Part shown: one piece after another, positions 14,923 to 24,527 of the stretch
How the letters are laid out: every line of letters starts with the position of its first letter
Position numbering within the stretch: the first letter of the stretch is position 1
Source: Actinomadura litoris
Lineage (GTDB): Bacteria > Actinomycetota > Actinomycetes > Streptosporangiales > Streptosporangiaceae
DNA length: 64,000 nt
Direction: 5' to 3'
Assembly: GCF_009733595.1 (NCBI RefSeq)
Contig: NZ_WOFH01000003.1
Location: 620,001-684,000, forward strand
Made by a program: the position numbers and the translations under genes
The notes under the pieces: model-generated
What the model was told of the DNA's origin: nothing
Seen by the model: only the letters and a program-made list of their open reading frames with translations
Database searches by the model: none

Positions 14923-16194
14923 CTAGAGCTCGGGGTACAGGGGGTGCTTGTCCGCGAGGGCCTTCACCCGCGCCGCGAGCGCGGCGAGGTCGGGGGAGGG
15001 TTGCAGGGCCAGCGCGATGACGTCGGCGACCTCGGTGAAGTCCGGGGCGGTGAAGCCGCGGGTGGCGAGGGCCGGCGTGCCGATCCGCAGGCCGGAGGTG
15101 ACCATCGGCGGGCGCGGGTCGTTCGGGACGGCGTTGCGGTTGACGGTGATGCCGATCTCGTGCAGCCGGTCCTCGGCGTCGCGTCCGGTCAGCTCGGAGT
15201 CGACCAGGTCGACCAGCACGAGGTGGACGTCGGTGCCGCCGGTCAGCACCTTGACCCCGGCCTTGGCCGAGTCGTCGGCCAGCAGCCGCTCGGCGAGGAT
15301 CCGGGCGCCCTCCAGCGTCGCCTGCTGGCGGGCGCGGAACCCGTCGGAGGCGGCGAACCTGAGCGCGACCGCCTTGGCCGCGATCACGTGCTCCAGCGGG
15401 CCGCCCTGCATGCCCGGGAACACCGCTGAGTTGATCTTCTTGCCGTACTCCTCGCGGGCGAGGATCAGACCGCCGCGCGGGCCGCCGAGCGTCTTGTGCG
15501 TGGTGGTCGTGACGATGTCGGCGTGCGGGACGGGCGAGGGGTGCAGCCCCGCCGCGACCAGGCCCGCGAAGTGCGCCATGTCGACCATGAGCAGCGCCCC
15601 GACCGAGTCGGCGATCTCCCGGAACCTGGCGAAGTCCAGTTGGCGCGGGTACGCCGACCAGCCCGCGACGATCATCTTCGGACGGTGCTCGGCGGCGAGC
15701 GCGGCGACCTCGTCCATGTCGACCAGGCCGTCCTCGGCGCGGACGTGGTAGGGCACCACGTTCAGCACCTTGCCGGAGTAGTTCAGCCGCATCCCGTGGG
15801 TGAGGTGCCCGCCGTGCGCGAGGTCGAGGCCGAGGATCGTGTCGCCCTGCTGGAGCAGCGCGAAGTAGACCGCCGTGTTGGCCTGGGCGCCGCTGTGCGG
15901 CTGGACGTTGGCGTGCTCGGCGCCGAACAGGGCCTTGGCCCGGTCGATCGCGAGCTGCTCGGTGACGTCGACGTACTCGCAGCCGCCGTAGTAGCGGCGG
16001 CCCGGGTAGCCCTCGGCGTACTTGTTGGTCAGGACGGAGCCCTGCGCCTCCAGCACGGAGACCGGCGCGAAGTTCTCCGAGGCGATCATCTCCAGCGTGC
16101 CCTGCTGGCGCCGCAGCTCGGCGGCGACGGCCTCGGCGACCTCGGGGTCGGCCGCGGCCAGCGAGTCGTTGAGGCCGAGGGTGTCGGATGCCAC
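14923..16194 (-). CDS. glyA: Serine hydroxymethyltransferase
   Basis: A 423-residue PLP enzyme interconverting serine and glycine with tetrahydrofolate. The PLP lysine is in [17 protein letters not shown]. Other conserved segments are [25 protein letters not shown] and [17 protein letters not shown] 16194 begins two bases after the gcvH stop, so the genes are translationally linked. With the glycine cleavage proteins T and H it connects glycine, serine and one-carbon metabolism. Confidence 0.97.
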   Translation of the reverse strand: MASDTLGLNDSLAAADPEVAEAVAAELRRQQGTLEMIASENFAPVSVLEAQGSVLTNKYAEGYPGRRYYGGCEYVDVTEQLAIDRAKALFGAEHANVQPHSGAQANTAVYFALLQQGDTILGLDLAHGGHLTHGMRLNYSGKVLNVVPYHVRAEDGLVDMDEVAALAAEHRPKMIVAGWSAYPRQLDFARFREIADSVGALLMVDMAHFAGLVAAGLHPSPVPHADIVTTTTHKTLGGPRGGLILAREEYGKKINSAVFPGMQGGPLEHVIAAKAVALRFAASDGFRARQQATLEGARILAERLLADDSAKAGVKVLTGGTDVHLVLVDLVDSELTGRDAEDRLHEIGITVNRNAVPNDPRPPMVTSGLRIGTPALATRGFTAPDFTEVADVIALALQPSPDLAALAARVKALADKHPLYPEL

Positions 16195-16196
16195 GG

Positions 16197-16601
16197 TCAG
16201 CCCTCCTCGACGAGCTTGTTGTAGTCGGTGGCGTCGAGCAGGTCGCCCGGCTCACCGGAGATGCGGACCTTGAAGATCCAGCCCTCGCCGTAGGGGTCGT
16301 CGTTGATCACCTTCGGCTCGTCCACCACGGCGCTGTTGATCGCGGTGATCTCGCCGCTGACCGGGGCGTACAGGTCGCTGACCGACTTGGTCGACTCGAC
16401 CTCGCCGCAGGGCTCGCCGGCCTCGACGGCGTCGCCCTCGTTCGAGTGGAGCTCCAGGTAGACGATCTCGCCGAGCGCCTCCGCGGCGTGCGCGGTGATC
16501 CCGACGGTGACGATGCCGTCCTCGGGCACCTGGCCCGCGGGGTCGAGCCCGGCGACCCACTCGTGTTCTTCGCTGTAGCGGAGCTGCTCCGGAACGCTCA
16601 C
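16197..16601 (-). CDS. gcvH: Glycine cleavage system H protein
   Basis: A 134-residue lipoyl carrier. The lipoylation lysine is Lys72 in [14 protein letters not shown], and [10 protein letters not shown] marks the N-terminus. It shuttles the aminomethyl group between P and T proteins. GTG 16601 is used; it lies 20 bases after the gcvT stop with a Shine-Dalgarno (GGAGAGAG) in between. No gcvP is present in the window, so the P protein must be encoded elsewhere. Confidence 0.96.
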   Translation of the reverse strand: MSVPEQLRYSEEHEWVAGLDPAGQVPEDGIVTVGITAHAAEALGEIVYLELHSNEGDAVEAGEPCGEVESTKSVSDLYAPVSGEITAINSAVVDEPKVINDDPYGEGWIFKVRISGEPGDLLDATDYNKLVEEG

Positions 16602-16621
16602 GGTTATTCTCTCTCCAGGTC

Positions 16622-17725
16622 TCAGGAACGCTTGTAGAACGGCAGGTCGACGACGTCGACCGGCTCGGGCCTGCCGCGGACGTCCACGGCGAGGCCGCTC
16701 TCCCCGGCGCCGCCGTCCAGGTAGGCCATGGCGATCGGCCTGCCCAGTGTGGGCGACGGGGCGCCGCTCGTCACGACTCCGCACGGCGTGCCGTCGGACG
16801 TGACGACCTGGTACCCCTTGCGGGGCGCGCGACGCCCCCGGGCCACCAACCCGACGAGCCTACGGCCCACGGGCGTCTGTGCCTGCGCCGCCAGCGCGGC
16901 CTTCCCGACGAAGTCGGCGGGCTTGTCGAGCTTGACGACGCGGCCGAGGCCCGCCTCGAACGGGCTGGTCTCGGCGGTCAGCTCGTTGCCGTACAGCGGC
17001 ATGCCCGCCTCCAGCCGGAGCGTGTCGCGCGCCGACAGGCCCGCCGGGACGACGCCCTCGACCTCCGCCAGCTCCCGCCAGAGCGCGACGGCGTCGGCGG
17101 AGTCGACGAACAGCTCGAAGCCGTCCTCGCCGGTGTAGCCGGTGCGGGCGACCAGCGCGTCCACGCCCGCGACCTTGGCCGCCAGGATCGCGTAGTACTT
17201 CAGCCCGGCCAGCGGCGCGGCCGTGAACCCTTCGAGGATCGCCTGGGAGCGCGGGCCCTGGAGGGCGATCAGCGCGTAGTCGTCGGAGCGGTCCGAGACG
17301 GCGGCGTCGAAGCCCGCCGCGCGCTCGACCAGCGCCTCCCGGACGGTCGCGGCGTTGGCGGCGTTCGCGACGACCATCCAGGTCGCCTCCGCCAGCCGGT
17401 AGACGATCAGGTCGTCCAGCACGCCGCCGTCGGGGTCGCAGATCATCGTGTAGCGGGCCTTGCCCACCGCCATCGGCGACAGGTTGCCGACCAGAGCGTG
17501 GTCGAGCGCGGCGCCCGCGCCCGGCCCGTCCAGGAAGATCTCCCCCATGTGGGACAGGTCGAACAGCCCGGCGCCGGTGCGGACGGCCTGGTGCTCGGCG
17601 GTCTCGCTCGCGTAGCGCAGCGGCATCAGGTAGCCCGCGAAGTCGACGAGGTTCGCGCCGAGGTCCTGGTGGACGTCGTGCAGAGGCGTCTTCTTCGCGC
17701 TACTCGCGGTCGGTTCGGCGGACAT
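16622..17725 (-). CDS. gcvT: Glycine cleavage system T protein (aminomethyltransferase)
   Basis: A 367-residue folate-dependent aminomethyltransferase releasing ammonia and 5,10-methylene-tetrahydrofolate. Family features: [44 protein letters not shown] and the C-terminal barrel with [24 protein letters not shown] 17725 has GAAGGAG upstream; the in-frame codons farther up run into the riboswitch. It is the first gene of the riboswitch-controlled unit. Confidence 0.96.
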   Translation of the reverse strand: MSAEPTASSAKKTPLHDVHQDLGANLVDFAGYLMPLRYASETAEHQAVRTGAGLFDLSHMGEIFLDGPGAGAALDHALVGNLSPMAVGKARYTMICDPDGGVLDDLIVYRLAEATWMVVANAANAATVREALVERAAGFDAAVSDRSDDYALIALQGPRSQAILEGFTAAPLAGLKYYAILAAKVAGVDALVARTGYTGEDGFELFVDSADAVALWRELAEVEGVVPAGLSARDTLRLEAGMPLYGNELTAETSPFEAGLGRVVKLDKPADFVGKAALAAQAQTPVGRRLVGLVARGRRAPRKGYQVVTSDGTPCGVVTSGAPSPTLGRPIAMAYLDGGAGESGLAVDVRGRPEPVDVVDLPFYKRS

Positions 17726-17810
17726 CGGTTCGGCTCCTTCGTCGCGGGCGCGCGTGGTCACATCGTCCCACTCGCGCACCGTGCGTCTCGGTGCCTCCCC
17801 CTCTGTCATC

Positions 17811-17988
17811 GGCGCCTGAGAGCTTCACCCGCTCCGTTCACTGCGGGCTTTCACCTTCGGCGGGGGACGCGGAGTCCCCGCTTTCCAGAGGTCGCCTGGT
17901 CCGTGCGGTCCGTGGGCCTGAGAGGTTCCGGGGAGGGTTTGCTCCTTCGGCGTCCCCCGCTGGCGGCCGGGGACTCTCCCGCACGGGA
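17811..17988 (-). promoter_or_regulatory. Tandem glycine riboswitch upstream of gcvT
   Basis: On the minus strand the leader reads GTGCGGGAGAGTCCCC, GCCGAAGGAGCAA, CCTCTCAGGCCCA for aptamer I (about 17988-17911), then GACCTCTGGAAAG, GCCGAAGGTGAAAG and AGCTCTCAGGCGCC for aptamer II (about 17905-17811). These are the conserved cores of two consecutive glycine aptamers (GGAGAG, GCCGAAGG, CTCTCAGG). Glycine binding normally switches the downstream glycine cleavage genes on. The start of gcvT lies about 85 bases downstream. Confidence 0.93.
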
Positions 17989-18058
17989 TCATCGGCTTTG
18001 CCCAGGCTAGCAGCGCCGTCACCCTCGCGACCAGGCGCCGCGACCCGTTCTTGACCGC

Positions 18059-18127
18059 GCCTCGACCGTCCGCCCGGCCGCGCCTCGACCGTCCGTCCCG
18101 CTGTGCCTCGACCGTCCGCCCGGCCCT
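18059..18127 (+). repeat. 23-base tandem repeat, three copies
   Basis: The unit CCTCGACCGTCCGNCCGGC recurs with a 23-base period, beginning at about 18060, 18083 and 18106, with a few mismatches. It lies between the glycine riboswitch and the M50 protease gene. No function is evident; it could be replication slippage or a set of regulator sites. Confidence 0.7.
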
Positions 18128-18232
18128 GCCGGACGGGGCCATGGCGGGGCGCGGCGGGGGGTGTGTGACGTAGTCTGAGGGGATTGCTGGAGACCACCCC
18201 CCGGTGCGGGGTGCACGACCGGAGGGGCACGC

Positions 18233-19531
18233 ATGGGCTGGCTGGCGGGAGTGCTGATCCTGTTCTTCGGCCTGCTGGCGTCGATCGCGCTGCACGAGCT
18301 CGGGCACTTCTCGTTCGCCAAGCTGTTCGGGGTCCGCACGACGCAGTTCATGGTCGGGTTCGGGCCGACGATGTGGTCGCGCCGCAAGGGCGAGACCGAG
18401 TACGGCGTGAAGTGGATCCCGCTCGGCGGCTACATCCGGATGATCGGGATGCTGCCGCCGCGCCGGGGCGACGCCCCCGGCCAGGTCCGGCGGATCAGCA
18501 CCGGCCCCTGGCAGGGCCTCATCGAGTCGGCGCGCGGCGCGGCGCTGGAGGAGGTCAGGCCCGGCGACGAGAACCGCGTGTTCTACAACAAGAAGTGGTG
18601 GCAGAAGCTGCTGATCATGTTCGGCGGGCCCGCGATGAACCTCATCCTGGCCGTGGTCTTCTTCGCGATCCTGCTGATGGGCATCGGCATGCAGCAGGCC
18701 CAGCCGGTGATCGCGGAGGTCTCGCCCTGCATGGTCCCCAAGAGCCAGGCGAGCGTGGACCACTGCCCGGCGGGCGCGACGCCGACCCCGGCGAAGCAGG
18801 CCGGGCTCCAGGAGGGCGACCGCATCGTCTCCTATGAGGGCCGGGCCGTCGAGGACTACAAGCAGCTCCAGAAGCAGATCCGCGACTCGGCCGGCAGGAC
18901 CGTCCCGATGGTGGTCGACCGCGGGGGGCGGCGGCTCACGCTGAACGTGCCGATCACCCGCAACCAGATGCGCGACCTGGACGACCAGAACAAGATCGTC
19001 GAGGTCGGGTTCCTCGGCATCACGCCGACCACCAAGGTCGAGCGGGAGGGCCCCGGCGCGGTCGCCTCGACGATCGGCGACCTCACCGGGCACACGGTGG
19101 GCGCGCTGGTGCGGATGCCGCAGAAGATGGTCGGCATCTGGAACGCCGCCTTCAGCGGCGACAAGCGCGACCCGAACGGCCCGATCGGCGTCGTCGGCGT
19201 CAGCCGCATCGGCGGCGACGTCGCCGCCTCCGACCAGCTCACCGGCGGCGAGAAGGTCTCCTACTTCGTGATGCTGCTCGGCTCGCTGAACCTCGCGGTC
19301 GGGCTGTTCAACCTCGTCCCGCTGCTGCCGCTGGACGGCGGGCACATGGCCGGGGCCCTGCTGGAGGCGCTCAAGAAGGGGTTCGCCCGCGTGTTCCGGC
19401 GTCCCGACCCCGGCTACGTGGACGTCGCCAAAGCGCTCCCCGTCACCTACGTGATGGCGGCCGTACTGATCGTCATGGGCGGGCTGCTGATCTACGCCGA
19501 CCTCGTGAACCCGGTCCGCTTCAACGGCTGA
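18233..19531 (+). CDS. Site-2 intramembrane metalloprotease (M50; RseP/Rip1-like)
   Basis: A 432-residue membrane zinc protease performing the second cut in regulated intramembrane proteolysis, for example of anti-sigma factors. The zinc site HELGH is at residues 21-25 in the first helix, and the third ligand is in LLPLDGGHMAG near residue 368. A PDZ domain (AGLQEGDRIVSYEGR) lies in the middle. A GGAGGGG ribosome binding site precedes ATG 18233. It stands alone here; in many actinobacteria the homologue neighbours dxr and ispG, which are not seen. Confidence 0.94.
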   Translation: MGWLAGVLILFFGLLASIALHELGHFSFAKLFGVRTTQFMVGFGPTMWSRRKGETEYGVKWIPLGGYIRMIGMLPPRRGDAPGQVRRISTGPWQGLIESARGAALEEVRPGDENRVFYNKKWWQKLLIMFGGPAMNLILAVVFFAILLMGIGMQQAQPVIAEVSPCMVPKSQASVDHCPAGATPTPAKQAGLQEGDRIVSYEGRAVEDYKQLQKQIRDSAGRTVPMVVDRGGRRLTLNVPITRNQMRDLDDQNKIVEVGFLGITPTTKVEREGPGAVASTIGDLTGHTVGALVRMPQKMVGIWNAAFSGDKRDPNGPIGVVGVSRIGGDVAASDQLTGGEKVSYFVMLLGSLNLAVGLFNLVPLLPLDGGHMAGALLEALKKGFARVFRRPDPGYVDVAKALPVTYVMAAVLIVMGGLLIYADLVNPVRFNG

Positions 19532-19537
19532 CGGGCC

Positions 19538-20641
19538 CTAGGGGAGGCTCGGCTCCGGGAGTTCGCCGGTCTTGAGGAAGGCGTCCAGCGCCGCGAGGTA
19601 GGGGCGGATGTCCAGGCCCTGCGCGTCGAGCCACGCGTCCGACCCGTAGGTGCCCGCGTACCGCTCGCCGCCGTCGCAGATCAGCGTGACGACGCTGCCG
19701 CGCTCGCCCGCCGCCCGCATCCGCGCGATCAGCCCGGCCGCGCCCCACATCGCGGTCCCGGTGGAGCCGCCGACGCTGCGGCCGGTGACCTCGCTCGTCC
19801 AGCGCATCGCCGCGACGGACGCCGCGTCCGGCACCTGGATCATCCGGTCGATCACCGACGGCAGGAACGACGGCTCGACCCGGGGCCGCCCGATGCCCTC
19901 GATCCGCGAGCCCGCCGCCGTCCGCTCGGGGTCCCCGTCGGCGAACGAGCCGAAGAACGCCGAGCCCTCCGGGTCGACCACGGCGAGCCGCGTCTGGAAG
20001 CGCCGGTACCGCGCGTAGCGGCCGATCGTCGCGGACGTGCCGCCCGTGCCCGCGCCGACCACGACCCACGCCGGCTCGGGGAAGCGCTCCAGCCGGAGCT
20101 GCTCGAAGATCGACTCGGCGATGTTGTTGTTGCCGCGCCAGTCGGTCGCGCGCTCGGCGTAGGTGAACTGGTCCATGAAGTGGCCGCCGCACGCCGCCGC
20201 CAGCCGCCGCGACTCGTCGTAGATCGAGGACGGGTCGTCCACCAGGTGGCAGCGCCCGCCGTGGAACTCGATCAGCCCGATCTTCTCCGGGCTCGTCGTG
20301 GCGGGCATCACCGCGACGAACGGCAGCCCGAGCAGCCGCGCGAAATAGGCCTCCGACACCGCCGTGGACCCGCTGGACGCCTCGATGATCGTGGTGTCGT
20401 CCCGGATCCAGCCGTTGGCGAGCGCGTACAGGAACAGCGACCGCGCGAGCCGGTGCTTCAGCGACCCCGTCGGGTGCACCGACTCGTCCTTCAGGTACAG
20501 GTCGACGCCCCACTCGGGCGGCAGCGGGAAGACGTGCAGGTGCGTGTCGGCGCTGCGGTTGGCGTCGGCCTCGACCTTGCGGATGGCCTCGGCGATCCAC
20601 GCCCGGCAGGCGGGATCGCAGCGGTCCACGACACGGCTCAT
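19538..20641 (-). CDS. cds1: PLP-dependent L-cysteine desulfhydrase (Cds1-like)
   Basis: A 367-residue fold-type II PLP enzyme. The PLP lysine is Lys62 in [19 protein letters not shown], the phosphate region follows with [15 protein letters not shown], and [16 protein letters not shown] is the glycine loop. Stretches such as [20 protein letters not shown] and [17 protein letters not shown] look very like my recollection of mycobacterial Cds1, which releases sulfide, pyruvate and ammonia from cysteine. Cysteine synthase activity cannot be excluded. It is convergent with the M50 gene, six bases apart. Confidence 0.85.
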   Translation of the reverse strand: MSRVVDRCDPACRAWIAEAIRKVEADANRSADTHLHVFPLPPEWGVDLYLKDESVHPTGSLKHRLARSLFLYALANGWIRDDTTIIEASSGSTAVSEAYFARLLGLPFVAVMPATTSPEKIGLIEFHGGRCHLVDDPSSIYDESRRLAAACGGHFMDQFTYAERATDWRGNNNIAESIFEQLRLERFPEPAWVVVGAGTGGTSATIGRYARYRRFQTRLAVVDPEGSAFFGSFADGDPERTAAGSRIEGIGRPRVEPSFLPSVIDRMIQVPDAASVAAMRWTSEVTGRSVGGSTGTAMWGAAGLIARMRAAGERGSVVTLICDGGERYAGTYGSDAWLDAQGLDIRPYLAALDAFLKTGELPEPSLP

Positions 20642-20743
20642 TGTGGCATTTCCCTCGCTTTTCGCCTCGATTGGCATCGATCCCCGGCAAACCCCACGAT
20701 ATCCCCGCACGTCACAGGGCATGATGGAGCCCACGGGGGGAAG

Positions 20744-21658
20744 ATGATCGACCTGTTCAGGCAGCGCATCATGGACACCGGACGGCTGCCGCTGTTCGGT
20801 TTCTTCGTCGCGTTCATCGTGACGTTCGTGCTCACGCGGGTGAACGTACGGCTCATCCGCGCCGACGTCCGCTGGTGGTTCCGCAACGTTACCGCCGGGG
20901 ACCTGCACATCCACCACGTCGTGTTCGGCGTGGTGCTGATGCTCATGGGCGGGGTGGCGAGCCTCGCCGCGCCGGACGCCTACGTCGGGCTCGACCTGAC
21001 GGCGGCGGTCGTCTTCGGCATGGGCTCGGCGCTCGTGCTGGACGAGTTCGCGCTGATCCTGCACCTCAGCGACGTGTACTGGACGGAGAAGGGCCGCGCG
21101 TCCCTGGACGCGGTGTTCGTCGCGATCGCCGTCACGGGGCTGCTGCTGCTCGGGATCCACCCGTTCGGCTTCGGGGGCATCACCCCCGACCCGGGCGCCT
21201 CGACGCTGAGCGGGCTGTATGTGACGTCGCTGGTGATCAACCTGGTGCTCGCCGTGCTGACGCTGCTGAAGGGCAAGATCTGGACGGGCCTGATCGGCCT
21301 GTTCGTGCCCGCGCTGCTGATCGTCGGCGTGCTCCGGCTGGCGCGTCCCGGCTCGCCCTGGGCGCGCTGGCGGTACGCGCCGGGGTCGCGCAAGCACAGC
21401 CGGGCCGTCCGCAACGAGAAGCGGTTCCGGCGCCCGCTGATCCGCGCCAAGATCTGGGTGCAGGAGTTCATCGCCGGACGGCACGACCACATCACGCCCG
21501 AGCTGCTCCAGCGCCGCACCGCCGCCGAGCGCGCCCGCCGCCGCAAGGTCGCCCGCGCCCAGCGCAAGGCGGTCGCCCGCGCGCGGCGGCACGCCGTCTC
21601 CCGCACCCGCCGCCGGGGCGTCGAGCTCCGGGCGCGGCACTCCAAGAGCGACCACTGA
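20744..21658 (+). CDS. Six-helix integral membrane protein with basic C-terminal tail
   Basis: A 304-residue membrane protein with about six helices (near residues 14-36, 60-80, 84-108, 124-142, 158-178, 182-203). A conserved-looking [10 protein letters not shown] motif follows the first loop and could bind a metal or lipid, but this is speculation. The last 95 residues are cytoplasmic, very Arg/Lys rich and probably helical, which could contact nucleic acid or acidic lipids. A GGGGGG ribosome binding site precedes ATG 20744. No family is recognised. It is divergent from the Cds1-like gene and convergent with the DNA ligase. Confidence 0.7.
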   Translation: MIDLFRQRIMDTGRLPLFGFFVAFIVTFVLTRVNVRLIRADVRWWFRNVTAGDLHIHHVVFGVVLMLMGGVASLAAPDAYVGLDLTAAVVFGMGSALVLDEFALILHLSDVYWTEKGRASLDAVFVAIAVTGLLLLGIHPFGFGGITPDPGASTLSGLYVTSLVINLVLAVLTLLKGKIWTGLIGLFVPALLIVGVLRLARPGSPWARWRYAPGSRKHSRAVRNEKRFRRPLIRAKIWVQEFIAGRHDHITPELLQRRTAAERARRRKVARAQRKAVARARRHAVSRTRRRGVELRARHSKSDH

Positions 21659-21676
21659 CCCCTCGGCGCCCGCCGG

Positions 21677-23218
21677 TCAGTCCAGGACGGGCGCGACCGC
21701 GCGGACCGTGTCGATCGTGTCGGCCTCCGCCGCCGACTTGTCGGGCCGGTAGCGCAGGACGCGGGCGAACCGCAGCGCGATGCCGCCGGGGTAGCGCGGG
21801 CTGTGCTGGACGCCGTCGAACGCGATCTCGACCACCAGCTCGGGCCGGACGTGGACGGTCCAGGAGTCCTCGCGGACGGCCAGCTCGCGGAGCCTGCGCG
21901 TCTGCCAGGCCAGCAGCTCGTCGGTGAGCCCCTTGAAGGTCTTGCCGAGCATGACGAAGCCGCCGGTCTCGGGGTCGCGGGCGCCGAGGTGCAGGTTCGA
22001 CAGCAGGCCCCGGCGGCGGCCGTGCCCCCACTCGACCGCGAGGACGACCAGGTCGAGGGTGTGCCGGGGCTTGACCTTGACCCACCCGGCGCCGCGCCGC
22101 CCGGCCGTGTAGGGCGTGTCGAGGGACTTCACGACGACGCCCTCGTGGCCGCGCGCCACGGCCTCGTCGAACTGCTCCTCGGCCCGCGCCGCGTCGCCGG
22201 TCACGAGGCGCGGCATGCGCAGCTCGGCCGGGACGACCCCGGCCAGCGCGGCGCCCCGCTCGGCGCCCGGCGCGTCGAGGAGGTCGGCGCCGTCCAGGTG
22301 CAGGACGTCGAACAGGAACACCGAGAGCGGCACCGGCTCCGCGGACCTGGTCGTGCGCGTGGCGGTGCGGGCGGAGGTGACCTGGAACGGGTGGGGGCGG
22401 CCGTCCGGGCGCAGCGCGATCAGCTCGCCGTCGAACACCGCGTCGCGGACCGGCAGCCCGCGCACCGCCTCCGCCACCTCGGGCAGCCGGACGGTGATGT
22501 CGTCGAGCGTCCGGGTGAACACCCGCACCTCGCCGCCGGAGACGTGCACCTGCGCGCGGATGCCGTCGAGCTTCCACTCCACCGCGACCTCCTTGCCGGA
22601 GCCGGCGGGGGCGAGCTTGGCGAACGCCTCGTCCATGGACGGGGCCGCCGCCGCGAGCATCGGCTTGATCGGGCGCCCGACCTCCAGCGTGAAGGCGTCC
22701 AGCCCCGGGGCTCCCTCGGCGAGCGCGGCGGTGGCGACCGGGCCGAGCGCGCCGCGCAGCATCGCCGCGCGCCGCACCGCCGCCGCGGGGACGCCGGCCG
22801 CGGCGGCGATCGCCTCGGCCATCACGCCGTCCAGCGCGCCCTGCCGCAGCTCGCCCGCCAGCAGCCGGACGAGGAAGTCCTGCTCGGGACGGGTCGCGCG
22901 GCCGAGCACGGCCGCGACCAGCTCGCGGCGCCGCGCGACCGAGCCCGCCCCCGACACCGCGCCGATCTCGGTGAACGCGGCGTCCACCTCCGGGACGGTC
23001 AGCGACGGCTCGACGGCGGGCGGCGGCAGGTCGCGCAGCGCCGCGTACCCCACACCGATCTGCCGTTGCGGCAGCTCACCGGACAGGTAGGCCACCACGG
23101 TCGCGGCCTCCTCCGGCTCCGCGGCGCGCAGGCACTCGGCGAGGGCGGTCACCTTGGCCTTGCGGCCCGAGGTGCCCGCCACCACCCGAGACGTCTCGGT
23201 CAGCTCGGTGACACGCAC
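21677..23218 (-). CDS. ATP-dependent DNA ligase (LigB type)
   Basis: A 513-residue ATP-dependent ligase. An N-terminal domain (about 1-180) is followed by the nucleotidyltransferase domain, with the AMP-accepting lysine Lys216 in [12 protein letters not shown]. Other motifs are DGELIAL (III), [10 protein letters not shown] (IV) and GWVKVKP (V), then an OB-fold (about 400-513). Architecture matches mycobacterial LigB rather than LigD, because no polymerase or nuclease domain is fused. It would act beside the NAD-dependent LigA in repair (family knowledge). Confidence 0.92.
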   Translation of the reverse strand: MRVTELTETSRVVAGTSGRKAKVTALAECLRAAEPEEAATVVAYLSGELPQRQIGVGYAALRDLPPPAVEPSLTVPEVDAAFTEIGAVSGAGSVARRRELVAAVLGRATRPEQDFLVRLLAGELRQGALDGVMAEAIAAAAGVPAAAVRRAAMLRGALGPVATAALAEGAPGLDAFTLEVGRPIKPMLAAAAPSMDEAFAKLAPAGSGKEVAVEWKLDGIRAQVHVSGGEVRVFTRTLDDITVRLPEVAEAVRGLPVRDAVFDGELIALRPDGRPHPFQVTSARTATRTTRSAEPVPLSVFLFDVLHLDGADLLDAPGAERGAALAGVVPAELRMPRLVTGDAARAEEQFDEAVARGHEGVVVKSLDTPYTAGRRGAGWVKVKPRHTLDLVVLAVEWGHGRRRGLLSNLHLGARDPETGGFVMLGKTFKGLTDELLAWQTRRLRELAVREDSWTVHVRPELVVEIAFDGVQHSPRYPGGIALRFARVLRYRPDKSAAEADTIDTVRAVAPVLD

Positions 23219-23335
23219 GGTTCCATTGTGTCCGCCCGGTCCGACATTGGGACCCGCCGGGGGGTTGGTGAGGGCGGGTGAGCCTGGCTACCGTGATCTG
23301 GAGGTGGCGCCGACCGGGGGAGTGAGGAGCGGGGA

Positions 23336-24112
23336 GTGAGGCTTCCGCGGCCGTCGGAACCGTTCGATCGCGTGTACTCGGCGCCGGAGCCGCCCGCCCC
23401 GGCCCGCCGTCCGCGACGCCTGATCCTGCTGGTGGCGATCGCCTCGGTCGCCGCCGCCGCGGTCGTGGTGCTCCTGGTGCTGCCCCTGGGCGGGAAGGAC
23501 CGTCCGGGCCGCACGCCGTCCGCCGCCGTGTCGCCGTCCGCGACGGCCACGCCCTCGGAGCCGTCGTCGGAGCCGTCGCCGCAGCCGTCGTCGGCACCCT
23601 CCGCGCCTCCCGGGCAGGAGCCCATCACCGCGCTGCCCCAGCCCTGCGGGATGGTGTCCGCCGGCACCGTCGGCGCGGCCGTGCCGGGCGCGCGGCGGCG
23701 GCAGAGCGCCAACACCACGCTGACGACCTGCACCTACTCTTCGGCGAGTCAGGCGTTTCGCTGGCTGCGGGTGGAGACTCACCTGTACGCTCCGGGGAAC
23801 AGCGCCGATCCGGTGAAGGACGCCACGAGCTCCTACCGCACGCAGTGGAACCAGGCACACGACGCGCCGCTCACGCGGACGATCACCCTGGAGCGGGAGC
23901 CGGGTCTCGGCGACGAGGCATACCGCTGGTTCAAGGCCGACAAGGGCCAACCGACGGTGGTCGGCCAGGTGACCGCGCGGGTCCGCAACGCCGTGGTCAC
24001 GGTCAGCTACAGCGAGAAGGCGCCCGCGAAGGGTGGTCTGGACGGGGCGGAGCGCTCGTGCCTGTCGAAGGCCGCTCAGGTCGCCAGGGAAGCGCTGGGC
24101 GCACTGCGCTAA
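23336..24112 (+). CDS. Membrane-anchored extracellular protein with Ser/Pro-rich linker
   Basis: A 258-residue protein from GTG 23336 (GAGGAGCGGGGA upstream). One membrane helix at about residues 27-50 is preceded by Arg/Pro-rich cytoplasmic sequence. A Ser/Pro/Glu linker (52-95) then exposes a globular domain with cysteines in QPCGMVSAGTVG, LTTCTYSS and ERSCLSKAA. The CGMVSA...CTYS pattern recalls DUF3558-type extracellular domains, but I would not assign it firmly. A possible promoter (TTGGTG, then TACCGT after 18 bases) lies upstream. Function unknown. Confidence 0.65.
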   Translation: MRLPRPSEPFDRVYSAPEPPAPARRPRRLILLVAIASVAAAAVVVLLVLPLGGKDRPGRTPSAAVSPSATATPSEPSSEPSPQPSSAPSAPPGQEPITALPQPCGMVSAGTVGAAVPGARRRQSANTTLTTCTYSSASQAFRWLRVETHLYAPGNSADPVKDATSSYRTQWNQAHDAPLTRTITLEREPGLGDEAYRWFKADKGQPTVVGQVTARVRNAVVTVSYSEKAPAKGGLDGAERSCLSKAAQVAREALGALR

Positions 24113-24147
24113 ATCATTCCTGACCTGAATCGGCCGATCATGGCATA

Positions 24148-24183
24148 TTTTCTGTCAACACCTTCTAGGGTGATGACAGAAAA
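24148..24183. repeat. Perfect inverted repeat upstream of the mini-ORF
   Basis: TTTTCTGTCA (24148-24157) is the exact reverse complement of TGACAGAAAA (24174-24183), with a 16-base spacer that itself holds CACC/GGTG and could extend the hairpin. It ends just before the Shine-Dalgarno GGGGAGGAG. There is no U-tract on either strand after the stem, so it looks like an operator or a 5' leader hairpin rather than a terminator. Confidence 0.6.
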
Positions 24184-24194
24184 AGGGGAGGAGT

Positions 24195-24269
24195 ATGTCG
24201 AACACGCTCCCGCGAGCGATCGGTGTTCGGCGTACTGAGTGCCTGGGGAGGAGGAGGTCGTCGCCGTGA
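24195..24269 (+). CDS. Candidate 24-residue small protein or leader peptide
   Basis: ATG 24195 follows the near-ideal ribosome binding site GGGGAGGAG after three bases. The frame encodes MSNTLPRAIGVRRTECLGRR and ends RSSP, stop at 24269. A second mini-frame (GTG 24266, eleven codons, VTVRLVGVSWV) overlaps its stop by four bases, as in translational coupling. A hairpin terminator lies 70 bases downstream. The strict ribosome binding site argues for translation; function is unknown. Confidence 0.4.
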   Translation: MSNTLPRAIGVRRTECLGRRRSSP

Positions 24270-24337
24270 CCGTTCGATTGGTCGGTGTGTCCTGGGTGTA
24301 GAAAAGCCCAGGTCAGGCCACAGGTTCTCGATAACAG

Positions 24338-24368
24338 GGGCCGCGGAGTGGACCTCGCTTCGCGGCCC
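24338..24368 (+). terminator. Hairpin ending the mini transcription unit
   Basis: GGGCCGCG (24338-24345) pairs with CGCGGCCC (24361-24368) across a 15-base loop, followed by GTCCCTTTCCC. It lies between the mini-ORFs and the convergent SDR gene. The stem is strong, the trailing pyrimidine run weak. Confidence 0.55.
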
Positions 24369-24527
24369 GTCCCTTTCCCGGTGGCAGTCCAATTTGCGAC
24401 ACCCTCCAGTATTTGAAACTTTTCCTCTAAAGTGCTGTATGCGGGATCGTATATGTGAAGTTTGACATCGTGATAAATGCGGGCCGACCCATCTTCGCGG
24501 CCGCGAGACCCGCCCCGGCGCGGCCAG

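Larger units (their letters stand above)
24113..24527. other. AT-richer intergenic region with a leader-like mini transcription unit
   Basis: These 415 bases are noticeably richer in A and T than the rest of the window. They contain a perfect 10-base inverted repeat, a strong Shine-Dalgarno with a 24-codon frame and a terminator-like hairpin, listed separately. From 24370 to 24527 nothing beyond A/T-rich sequence is recognisable before the end of the convergent SDR gene. Confidence 0.55.
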
